From Mobilicoccus sp032100225 (GTDB lineage Bacteria; Actinomycetota; Actinomycetes; Actinomycetales; Dermatophilaceae): a DNA stretch of 10,751 nucleotides. Positions 1 to 6,030 of the stretch are shown here, in pieces. Position numbers and translations under genes: made by a program. The notes beneath the pieces are model-generated. The model had not been told where the DNA came from and did no database searches. It saw nothing but the letters and a program-made list of their open reading frames with translations. The stretch spans positions 1 through 10,751 of the forward strand of contig DAMDJY010000122.1 of assembly GCA_032100225.1 (NCBI GenBank), written 5' to 3'. The first letter of the stretch is position 1; each line of letters opens with the position of its first letter.

Positions 1-665
1 CTGCGCCTGCGTCAGGACGCTCCCGCGCTCGTCGAAGCCGCCGGTGAGGCCGGGGTTCCCGAGGAGCTCACGCTGGCCAGCGTGCTGCCCGTGGCCTGGC
101 CGGGCCTGCACCGCGCCGACGGCGAACGGATGATCGGTCTCCAGTCCGGCACGGCGACCGGCGATCACTCCCGCGATCTCGCGCACGTGCTCCTCGCGCT
201 GCTGGCCGTCCCCGCGGGCACCCCCGTGCGACCCACCACCGTTGCCACCGCCGAGACTCCGCGCCTGCAAGACCTCGTCGACCTGGACGCACCCCTCGAG
301 GTCGACGTCCGCGACAGATGGCCGCCGCTCCCTCGGCCTACTGGTGCCGCGTGGGCGAGCGCACTCACCTGCGCTGGATCCTCCCGCACGACGAGGACCG
401 TGCCACCAACGCCCTCGCCCGGCTCATCGCCGGCGGCGACGAGACCCTCGGCGAGAACACCCGCCTGCTCGGCGCGTTCCGGGCCTGCGGCCTGCTGGCA
501 CCGGTGTGGGACCTCGACCCCGCGCTGGAGGCGGCCGACTACGAGGACGCCCTGGCCGCGCTGGCCGTGCGGTTCGACGCCGCCCTGGCCGTCGACGCAC
601 CGCTCACCCCGGAGGAGCGTCGCGCCCGCGCCGGTCTGCTCGGACGCCAGCTCACCCTGCGATGA
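1..665 (+). pseudogene. DUF5926-family protein, C-terminal part, reading frame broken near 318
   Basis: The gene enters from the left edge in frame 1. It reads as a good match to the actinobacterial DUF5926 family, for example the segments VLPVAWPGLHRADGE and RLQDLVDLDAPLEVDV. After about position 315 frame 1 turns into arginine/proline/serine-rich shadow sequence, and the family sequence resumes in frame 3 at about 333 (SAYWCRVGERTHLRW, then LPHDED), ending with GLLGRQLTLR and TGA at 663-665. From memory of the family, roughly 35 residues that normally join these two parts are absent, so this looks like a deletion of 3n+1 bases, not a single-base error. Frame 1 itself runs on to a stop at 895-897 inside pheA. 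The function of the family is unknown; it commonly sits directly before pheA. The N-terminus lies outside the window. A sequencing or assembly error is possible but would not easily explain the missing block. Confidence 0.6.
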
Positions 666-1582
666 GGATCGGGTACCTGGGCCCTGCCGGAACGTTCACC
701 GAGATGGCGCTGATGCGCCTACCGGAGGCCGAGACCGCCGAGTCCGTTCCGTACCCCTCGGTCGACGCCGCACTCGCCGCCGTCCGTGCAGGAGAGATCG
801 ATTCGGCCGTCGTCGCGATGGAGAACTCCGTCGAGGGCGGGGTGTCGGCGACGCTCGACGCCCTGGCCACGGGGGAGCCGCTGCACATCGTCGGTGAGGT
901 GCTCGTCCCGATCCGGTTCGTGCTGGCCGTGCGCCCGGGCACCAGGATGGAGGACATCACCGGGGTCTCCACGCACAGTCACGCGTGGGCGCAGGTGCGG
1001 GGCTGGATGGCCACTCACCTCCCCGAGGCGACATTCGTCCCTGCGCTGTCGAACGCAGCCGCAGCAGCCGATCTCGGTGGTTCGGCCCCGATGCCGTTCC
1101 AGGCCGCCGTGTGCCCGCAGATCGCCGCCGACCGCCACGGTCTGGTGCCGCTGGCCGACGACATCGGCGACATCCCCGACGCGGTCACCCGCTTCGTCGT
1201 CGCCGCCCGGCCGGGCCACCTGCCCGAGCCCACCGGCGCCGACAAGACCACCCTCGTCATCTTTCAACGCGACGACCGACCCGGCGGGCTGCTCGGTCTG
1301 CTCGAACAGTTCGCGGCCCGCGGCATCAACCTGACCCGGCTCGAGTCGCGCCCCACCAAGAGCTCGCTCGGCTCCTACTGCTTCTCCATCGACCTCGAAG
1401 GCCACGTCGCCGACGAACGCGTGGGCGAGACGCTGATGGGTCTGCGCCGCATCTGCAGCGAGGTCCGGTTCATCGGCTCCTACCCGCGCGCCGACCGCCG
1501 CCCCGCCGAGATCCACCCCGACCACGACGACGACGCGTACATCGACGCCCGATCCTGGCTTGAGGGCCTGCGCCTCGCGTAA
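662..1582 (+). CDS. pheA: Prephenate dehydratase
   Basis: The 306-residue protein converts prephenate to phenylpyruvate, the committed cytoplasmic step to phenylalanine. The catalytic (PBP-like) domain fills about residues 1-182, with GPAGTF at 7-12, ENSVEGG at 54-60 and the TRF motif at 176-178; the usual Asn before it is replaced, giving DAVTRF. A C-terminal ACT domain follows (about 195-275), with the GLLGLLEQF helix at 209-217 and ESRP at 228-231, the elements that bind phenylalanine for feedback inhibition in this family. An acidic tail (HPDHDDDAY) ends the protein. The length is normal for a monofunctional enzyme, with no chorismate mutase domain. The ATG at 662 is chosen because the homology starts there (MRIGYLGPAGTF); the frame is open further upstream but only as low-complexity shadow. 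The start overlaps the upstream stop as ATGA and no Shine-Dalgarno sequence is visible, suggesting translational coupling to the preceding gene, which is itself broken. Confidence 0.97.
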   Translation: MRIGYLGPAGTFTEMALMRLPEAETAESVPYPSVDAALAAVRAGEIDSAVVAMENSVEGGVSATLDALATGEPLHIVGEVLVPIRFVLAVRPGTRMEDITGVSTHSHAWAQVRGWMATHLPEATFVPALSNAAAAADLGGSAPMPFQAAVCPQIAADRHGLVPLADDIGDIPDAVTRFVVAARPGHLPEPTGADKTTLVIFQRDDRPGGLLGLLEQFAARGINLTRLESRPTKSSLGSYCFSIDLEGHVADERVGETLMGLRRICSEVRFIGSYPRADRRPAEIHPDHDDDAYIDARSWLEGLRLA

Positions 1583-1627
1583 CTGCGGGGAGAAGGCGCA
1601 GACTGCCGATCACTGCACCGGTTCAGC

Positions 1628-1648
1628 GCAGTCGGCGACCTCGGCTGC
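1628..1648. terminator. Possible weak hairpin between converging pheA and lipid kinase genes
   Basis: GCAGTCG (1628-1634) can pair with CGGCTGC (1642-1648), all seven pairs counting one G-U wobble, around a 7-base loop. It lies in the 80-bp gap where two genes converge, but no T-run follows on either strand, so the terminator role rests mainly on position. Confidence 0.3.
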
Positions 1649-1662
1649 CGTGGGGTCGGTCG

Positions 1663-2823
1663 TCAGTGGCGTCCTCCGTCAGGGACGACGGGCTGGGGGC
1701 GGCGAGAGATCTCATCGGTGCCGGTCGTGGAGGTGTCGGTCTTGATCCGCACCGTGAGGGCTCCGGGCAGCACCGAGGCGGTCAGCGAGCGAGCCGGTCC
1801 GATGGGGTCACCGTCGAGCTGGAGCTGCTCCTCGTTGCCCTTGGGGATGTCGATCTGCATGGTGCGGCACTGCAGGTGCTGAACCCTCTTGTGGCCCTTG
1901 CGGGTCTTGGTGAGGATGCGAATCGTGACTGCAGCCCATCCGACCAGGCCCTTGGGGGCAATGAGTACGACATCGAGGCTGCCGTCGTCGGCCAGTGCGT
2001 CGGGCATCAGCTCGACGCCGCCCTGCAGTTTGCCGACGTTGCCGACGATGATCGAGCGGACGCGGCGACGGAAGGGGCGGCGCTCGTCGGCGCGGATGCT
2101 CACCTCGAACCGCGGCCCGTTGAGCTGCTTGACGCCCGAGACGACGTACGCGGCCCAGCCGATGTGCGACTTGAGCTTCTCCGGGGCGTCGGCCATGACC
2201 GAGGCGTCGAAGCCCAGGCCGGCCATGACGAGGAAGTAGTAGTCCTTGGCGTCTTCCTGCGTGTCGTGCGGCGCGACGATCATCTGTCCGACGTCGATGG
2301 GCCGCCCGGTGCCGGTGAGGGCCACGATGAACGCCTCTTCGAGGGAGTCGATGGGCAGGTCGAGGTTGCGGGCCAGTAGGTTGCCGGTGCCACCCGGGAG
2401 CAGCCCCATGGGCACGTCGGAGCCCAGAAGGCCAGCGGCCACGGAACGAACCGTGCCGTCCCCGCCGAGCGCACACACGAGGTCCGCGCCCGCCGCGACG
2501 GCCTCCTTGGTCTGCCCTGTGCCTGGATCCTCGACCGTGGTCTCCCGCCAGCGGGTGGCCCAGCCGTGTGCCTCGGCGAGTGAATCCACCTGGTACATCA
2601 CGCGATCCAGGTCGTTGAACTTCGTGGGGTTGACGACGATCGCCACGAGGGGTCGTTCGTCGGGGCCATCGCTACTGCCTGCGGCATCGCCGGAGCGCCC
2701 ACGGTCCGTGTTGATCTTCGCCGACGGACGACCACCGAGGGTCACGGTCGACCAGACCACCACGCCGATGACGACGAGCAGGGCGAGGGAGGAGATCAGG
2801 CCGATCAGCAGGGTGTCGTTCAC
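1663..2823 (-). CDS. Membrane-anchored diacylglycerol/lipid kinase family protein
   Basis: The 386-residue protein is predicted to phosphorylate diacylglycerol or a related lipid with ATP at the membrane. Residues 4-29 form one hydrophobic helix (LLIGLISSLALLVVIG and onward), followed by a charged linker. The kinase domain begins near residue 58 with LVAIVVNPTK, then the nucleotide-binding GGDGTV at 120-125 and PGGTGN at 143-148, the signature of the DAGK/YegS/sphingosine kinase superfamily. The C-terminal half carries DDGSLDVVLI and a late LDGDPIG, the typical beta domain. The start is GTG at 2823, because this is where the hydrophobic segment begins and a TACCGT -10 box lies exactly 6 nt upstream, implying leaderless transcription. 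The frame is open far upstream through serS, but that is an antisense shadow. The gene converges on pheA and diverges from serS. The exact lipid substrate cannot be read from the sequence; the superfamily assignment is firm. Confidence 0.92.
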   Translation of the reverse strand: MNDTLLIGLISSLALLVVIGVVVWSTVTLGGRPSAKINTDRGRSGDAAGSSDGPDERPLVAIVVNPTKFNDLDRVMYQVDSLAEAHGWATRWRETTVEDPGTGQTKEAVAAGADLVCALGGDGTVRSVAAGLLGSDVPMGLLPGGTGNLLARNLDLPIDSLEEAFIVALTGTGRPIDVGQMIVAPHDTQEDAKDYYFLVMAGLGFDASVMADAPEKLKSHIGWAAYVVSGVKQLNGPRFEVSIRADERRPFRRRVRSIIVGNVGKLQGGVELMPDALADDGSLDVVLIAPKGLVGWAAVTIRILTKTRKGHKRVQHLQCRTMQIDIPKGNEEQLQLDGDPIGPARSLTASVLPGALTVRIKTDTSTTGTDEISRRPQPVVPDGGRH

Positions 2824-2829
2824 GTCTAG

Positions 2830-2835
2830 ACGGTA
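2830..2835 (-). promoter_or_regulatory. -10 box TACCGT, leaderless promoter of the lipid kinase gene
   Basis: Read on the minus strand, TACCGT matches the actinobacterial TANNNT -10 pattern and is followed by six bases (ctagac) and the GTG start. This is the spacing expected when transcription begins at the first base of the start codon. There is no good Shine-Dalgarno sequence and no clear -35. The box overlaps the 10-bp palindrome CGTCTAGACG at 2823-2832. Confidence 0.5.
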
Positions 2836-2872
2836 GCCGCCGCGCCGCCCCTGCGCCTGCCCGGTGAGATGC

Positions 2873-2937
2873 GGCGAGACGGCACAGGTGACGTTCCTCG
2901 AGGCCCCGCGCCTCTGGCCCGTCTCGCCTTCTGTGCC
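2873..2937. repeat. Overlapping inverted repeats in the lipid kinase-serS intergenic region
   Basis: GGCGAGACGG (2873-2882) is perfectly complementary to CCGTCTCGCC (2919-2928). The adjacent GGCACAG (2881-2887) is complementary to CTGTGCC (2931-2937). Because the right arms lie in the same order as the left arms, the two pairings cannot form one simple nested hairpin. A smaller stem GAGGC/GCCTC (2900-2904/2910-2914) lies in the loop. With both flanking genes apparently leaderless, these arms sit in untranscribed promoter DNA, so an operator function is as likely as RNA structure. Confidence 0.5.
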
Positions 2938-3033
2938 TCGTGCGGCGGACTGTGGGACACGACCGTGCCGCTCACGGCCCGACTCGCCGACCCCCGGCAG
3001 TGAACTCGGTCGAGGCTGCACAGGTCGGCCCTC

Positions 3034-3039
3034 TATCCT
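3034..3039 (+). promoter_or_regulatory. -10 box TATCCT, leaderless promoter of serS
   Basis: TATCCT fits the TANNNT -10 pattern and is separated by six bases from the GTG start of serS at 3046, the spacing typical of leaderless actinobacterial genes. The GGCGGG run directly before the GTG is too close to act as a normal ribosome binding site. No convincing -35 is seen. Confidence 0.5.
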
Positions 3040-3045
3040 GGCGGG

Positions 3046-4377
3046 GTGATCGACATCAAGGTGCTTCGTGACAATCCGCAGGCCGCACGCGCGTCTCAGC
3101 ACGCCCGCGGAGAGGATGAGGGGATCGTCGACGCGATCCTCGCCGCGGACGAACGTCGTCGGTCCAGCCTGTCGGAGTTCGAGAGCCTGCGCGCCGAGCA
3201 GAAGACCACCAGCAAGGTCGTCGGCGAGGTCATGGGTCGACTCGGCAAGGCCAAGAAGTCCGGAGCCGACGCCACCGAGATCGCCGCGCTCGAGGCCGAG
3301 GCCAACGAGGCCCGCCGCACCGCCGGTGAACTCTCCGACCGGGTCAAAAGCCTGGAGGCTGCCGCCGACGAGGCGCAGCAGGAGCTCGACGCCCTCACCA
3401 AGCGCATCCAGAACATCGTCATCCCCGGCGTTCCCGAGGGGGGCGAGGACGACTTCGTCGTGCTCAGCGAGCACGGCCCGGCCATCCGCGACTTCGCCGC
3501 CGAGGGCTTCGAGCCCAAGGACCACCTCGAGGTCGCCGAGGGCATCGGCGCGCTCGACATGACGCGCGGTGCCAAGGTCGCCGGGTCGCGCTTCTACTAC
3601 CTCATCGGGCAGGGTGCGCGTCTCGAGTCGGCGCTGATGAACCTCGCGCTGGCCAAGGCGTACGAGTTCGGGTTCACCCAGTTGCAGGTGCCCACTCTGG
3701 TGGGGCGCGACACGATGGCCGGCGCCGGCTTCATCGACGCCCACGAGGACGAGGTCTACCACCTCGACTCCGACGACCTCTTTCTCACCGGTACCTCCGA
3801 GGTCGCCCTCGCCGGGTTCCACGCCGGCGAGATCATCGACCTGAGCGACGGCCCCAAGCTGTACGCGGCCCAGTCGACCTGTTACCGCCGCGAGGCGGGC
3901 AGCTACGGCAAAGACACGCGCGGCATCATCCGCGTGCACCAGTTCCAGAAGATCGAGATGTTCGTCTACTGCCGCCCCGAGGATGCGGAGGCGCAGCACG
4001 AGCAGCTCCTCGGCTTCGAAACGCAGATGCTCGACGCGATGGAGATCCCCTACCGCGTCATCGACGTCGCCGCCGGTGACCTCGGCGGCCCGGCCGCACG
4101 CAAGTTCGACAGCGAGGGTTGGGTGCCTACCCAGGGCAAGTACCGCGAACTCACGAGCACGTCGAACTGCACCACGTTCCAGGCGCGCCGCCTCGGCATC
4201 CGCGAGAAGCGCGACGGCGGCACCCAGGTCGTCGCGACCCTCAACGGCACCCTTGCCACCACGCGCTGGCTCGTCGCACTGTTGGAGAACCACCAGCAGG
4301 CCGACGGGTCGGTCGTCGTCCCCGAGGCGCTGCGCCCCTACCTCGGCACCGACCGGTTGGTGCCGGGCGGTCGCTGA
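3046..4377 (+). CDS. serS: Serine--tRNA ligase (seryl-tRNA synthetase)
   Basis: This class II aminoacyl-tRNA synthetase (443 residues) charges tRNA-Ser, and tRNA-Sec if present, with serine in the cytoplasm. Residues 1-125 form the N-terminal domain, with a long charged coiled-coil (about 30-120) that contacts the long variable arm of the tRNA. The catalytic core follows: TGTSEV at 248-253 (serine-binding TxE loop), motif 2 from about 279 (CYRREAGSYG, then TRGIIRVHQFQK and EMF), and motif 3 near 398-414 (TLNGTLATTRWLVALLE). The length is at the upper end of normal. The GTG start gives the conserved opening MIDIKVLRDNP. The gene is apparently a single-gene transcript from its own leaderless promoter, and diverges from the lipid kinase gene. 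Nothing in the sequence suggests a T-box leader. Confidence 0.98.
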   Translation: MIDIKVLRDNPQAARASQHARGEDEGIVDAILAADERRRSSLSEFESLRAEQKTTSKVVGEVMGRLGKAKKSGADATEIAALEAEANEARRTAGELSDRVKSLEAAADEAQQELDALTKRIQNIVIPGVPEGGEDDFVVLSEHGPAIRDFAAEGFEPKDHLEVAEGIGALDMTRGAKVAGSRFYYLIGQGARLESALMNLALAKAYEFGFTQLQVPTLVGRDTMAGAGFIDAHEDEVYHLDSDDLFLTGTSEVALAGFHAGEIIDLSDGPKLYAAQSTCYRREAGSYGKDTRGIIRVHQFQKIEMFVYCRPEDAEAQHEQLLGFETQMLDAMEIPYRVIDVAAGDLGGPAARKFDSEGWVPTQGKYRELTSTSNCTTFQARRLGIREKRDGGTQVVATLNGTLATTRWLVALLENHQQADGSVVVPEALRPYLGTDRLVPGGR

Positions 4378-4693
4378 GTGTGCGGTTCGCTGCGTCTTAC
4401 GTGAGATCAGGACGCTCCACGGGCGCCTGACTTGGACGTGACTTTATCGGTCGGTCTCACTGCGTGAACGAGCGGTCGACTTGGACGCATCCTTGCCTCA
4501 TTTTTCACGAATGGGCGACCGACTTGGACATCCCGACCTCTTTCTCGGACACGAATCCGCTTGTCTTTCAGGGGAATTCGTCTGCAACGATGGTGGTTGA
4601 ATTCGTGATCCGGAATGCTGTCGGAAACGGCGAATCAGGGCGATAAGAAGGAGGATCGAATCGGCCTGAAGAGGAAATGAAGGGGATGGAGTC
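4378..4693. other. Low-GC intergenic island after serS
   Basis: These 316 bp contain no gene I can support. By hand count the sub-stretches 4501-4560, 4561-4620 and 4621-4680 are about 55, 48 and 52 percent G+C, clearly below the surrounding genes. The left half carries three copies of a 17-bp element (see repeat). The middle carries two copies of GAATTCGT (4574-4581 and 4599-4606). The right end supplies purine-rich sequence, with GGAG near 4687 serving as ribosome binding site for the small gene at 4694. No clear hairpin terminator for serS and no convincing -35/-10 pair was found. Confidence 0.6.
4421..4529. repeat. Three direct copies of a 17-bp element ending in GACTTGGAC
   Basis: The copies are at 4421-4437, 4470-4486 and 4513-4529. 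They share GACTTGGAC exactly, preceded by GGGCGCCT, GAGCGGTC and GGGCGACC, giving a consensus close to GGGCGNCCGACTTGGAC. Start-to-start spacings are 49 and 43 bp, leaving unlike spacers of 32 and 26 bp. I found no further copy in the window. The element could be a transcription factor site array or a dispersed intergenic repeat. Confidence 0.65.
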
Positions 4694-4945
4694 ATGGATG
4701 ACAATGTTCGTTGTGAGGTGGATCGGGTCGACATGTACGCCAACCACCTGTACCTCGCCGATTTCGGCCGCCAGCTCGCGCAGCGACTGCGCACCGAGGC
4801 CGTTCGCGAGCCGCTGACCGAGGCCGAGTACCTGCGGGGTTACGCGCAGGCGGTGCACGACATCGCCGGTCACCTCGAAGCAGGCGAAGGCCTGCCCGGT
4901 GGGCCGCTGTACGTGCGGGCCGCCGCCGCGTTCGCCGGGGAGTAG
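4694..4945 (+). CDS. Small hypothetical protein (83 aa)
   Basis: I do not recognise this family. The protein is acidic and soluble, with no membrane segment or cysteine pair, and looks mostly helical (for example the stretch LADFGRQLAQRLRTEAVREP and a following alanine-rich helix ending in AAAAFAGE). The ATG at 4694 is preceded at about 5 nt by GGAG (gatggagtc), a usable ribosome binding site. A second in-frame ATG at 4733 would give a 70-residue form beginning MYANHLYLADF. Codon usage returns to the GC-rich pattern of the neighbours from about 4740, which supports real coding. Its stop is 26 bp from the RNA methyltransferase gene, so the two probably form an operon. Function unknown. Confidence 0.72.
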   Translation: MDDNVRCEVDRVDMYANHLYLADFGRQLAQRLRTEAVREPLTEAEYLRGYAQAVHDIAGHLEAGEGLPGGPLYVRAAAAFAGE

Positions 4946-4971
4946 TCCGCAGGTGGGATGCTGGGCGGGCC

Positions 4972-5775
4972 ATGGAGATCATCACCAGCCCCGCCAACCC
5001 CCGTCTGCGCGCCCTCGTGAGGTTGCGCCGCCGCCGCGATCGTGACGCTGCGGGCGTCACCGTCGTCGAGGGGGTGGAGGAAAGCACTCTCGCCGTCGCC
5101 GCCGGAGGACGCGTGCGCGACGCCTACTGGTGCCCCGACCTCGACGATGGACGCGCCGCCGGACTGCTGGCCACACTCGAACGCCACGGCGTCGACGTCG
5201 TGCAGCTCTCGCGCCAGGCCTTCGAGAAGGTCGCCTACCGAGAGGGCCCCGACGGGATCCTCACCGTCATCGAGTCGCCGGGCTCCGACTTGTCGACGTT
5301 CGACCCGCCCGCGCCCGAGTTCCTCCTCCTCGCCGAGCACGTCGAGAAGCCGGGCAACCTCGGCGCGATCCTCCGAACGGCCGACGCCGCCGGTGTTCAT
5401 GGCGTCGTCGCCGCCGATGCGGTGACCGACTGGGGCAACCCCAACGTCGTCCGGGGGAGCAAGGGGGCCGTGTTCTCCGTGCCGGTCGTCACCGCGACGA
5501 CGCCGGAGACCCTGACCTGGCTGCGTGAGAGGGGCATCGCCCTGGTGGCTGCCACCCCCGACACCGATGTGCTGCACACCGACGCCGACCTCACCGGCCC
5601 CGTCGCGATTGCCGTCGGCGCCGAGAAGGAGGGCCTGTCTCCGGCGATGCTCGAGGCGGCCGACATCCGCGTCCGCATCCCGATGGTCGGTCGCGTCGAC
5701 TCCCTCAACGTCGCCACCTCCGCCGCGATCCTGCTCTACGAGGCCGTGCGTCAGCGGGCCGCAGCACAGGGCTGA
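4972..5775 (+). CDS. TrmH/SpoU-family RNA 2'-O-methyltransferase (SPOUT)
   Basis: The 267-residue protein is predicted to transfer a methyl group from S-adenosylmethionine to a ribose 2'-OH in rRNA or tRNA. An N-terminal substrate-binding domain (about 1-105; SPANPRLRALVRL at 6-18, then VVEGVEE) resembles the SpoU_sub_bind region. The knotted catalytic domain contains all three SpoU motifs: motif 1 NLGAILRTADAAG at 129-141 with the key Asn and Arg, motif 2 VGAEKEGLS at 215-223, and motif 3 from IPMVGRVDSLNVATSAA (236-252) with its Ser and Asn. The length is typical. The overall layout resembles 23S rRNA ribose methyltransferases, but the target nucleotide cannot be read from the sequence. The ATG at 4972 has only a weak GGGCGGG just upstream; translation may be coupled to the small gene before it. 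A hairpin follows 14 bp after the stop. Confidence 0.93.
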   Translation: MEIITSPANPRLRALVRLRRRRDRDAAGVTVVEGVEESTLAVAAGGRVRDAYWCPDLDDGRAAGLLATLERHGVDVVQLSRQAFEKVAYREGPDGILTVIESPGSDLSTFDPPAPEFLLLAEHVEKPGNLGAILRTADAAGVHGVVAADAVTDWGNPNVVRGSKGAVFSVPVVTATTPETLTWLRERGIALVAATPDTDVLHTDADLTGPVAIAVGAEKEGLSPAMLEAADIRVRIPMVGRVDSLNVATSAAILLYEAVRQRAAAQG

Positions 5776-5788
5776 CGGCCTGTTCGGA

Positions 5789-5810
5789 GAACGCCCCACG
5801 GGCGGCGTTC
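5789..5810 (+). terminator. Hairpin after the RNA methyltransferase gene
   Basis: GAACGCC (5789-5795) pairs with GGCGTTC (5804-5810) around an 8-base loop, starting 14 bp after the stop. No T-run follows, which is common for terminators in high-GC actinobacteria, so the call rests on stem and position. Confidence 0.45.
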
Positions 5811-6018
5811 ATAGGAACGGTGTATCCCCGGTCCCCGCCCCACGGAGTTCTCGGCTGCGTCAGCTGCGGGAGAGCTCAACAGTGCTGTGGCTGGCTGCAA
5901 TTGGCGACACGAGCACGGGGATCGTCACGCCAGGTGCGCGCCCACCCCAGGGCAGGTCGAGGGGGCCGAAGATCCGGGGTCGGGCGATGGCGACAGAAGC
6001 TTTCGTCAAGGGCTGTGC

Positions 6019-6024
6019 CACGAT
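6019..6024 (+). promoter_or_regulatory. Probable -10 box CACGAT, leaderless promoter of the VOC gene
   Basis: CACGAT differs from the TANNNT pattern at one position and lies exactly six bases before the ATG at 6031, the same geometry as at serS and the lipid kinase gene. No Shine-Dalgarno sequence is present. The rest of 5811-6018 shows no gene or strong signal. Confidence 0.4.
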
Positions 6025-6030
6025 GTGGCC

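Noticed and set aside
242..661. N-terminal extension of pheA in the same frame
   Set aside because: The extension is arginine/proline-rich shadow of the DUF5926 gene; family homology starts at ATG 662.
719..1525. 268-codon open frame on the minus strand opposite pheA
   Set aside because: Antisense shadow of a gene with all prephenate dehydratase motifs.
2824..3045. T-box or other aminoacyl-tRNA-sensing leader before serS
   Set aside because: No T-box sequence is seen, and the -10 box six bases from the GTG implies there is no leader RNA.
2824..4293. Long open frame on the minus strand upstream of the lipid kinase and opposite serS
   Set aside because: It is antisense to a fully convincing serS, its sequence is Asp/Leu/Val/Gly low-complexity typical of GC-rich shadow frames, and the lipid kinase homology and promoter begin at 2823.
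4421..4529. CRISPR-like array
   Set aside because: Only three short imperfect copies with unequal spacers, no cas genes nearby, and too few units.
4464..4646. 60-codon frame inside the low-GC island
   Set aside because: No ribosome binding site, no recognisable sequence, and it spans the 17-bp repeats; more likely non-coding.
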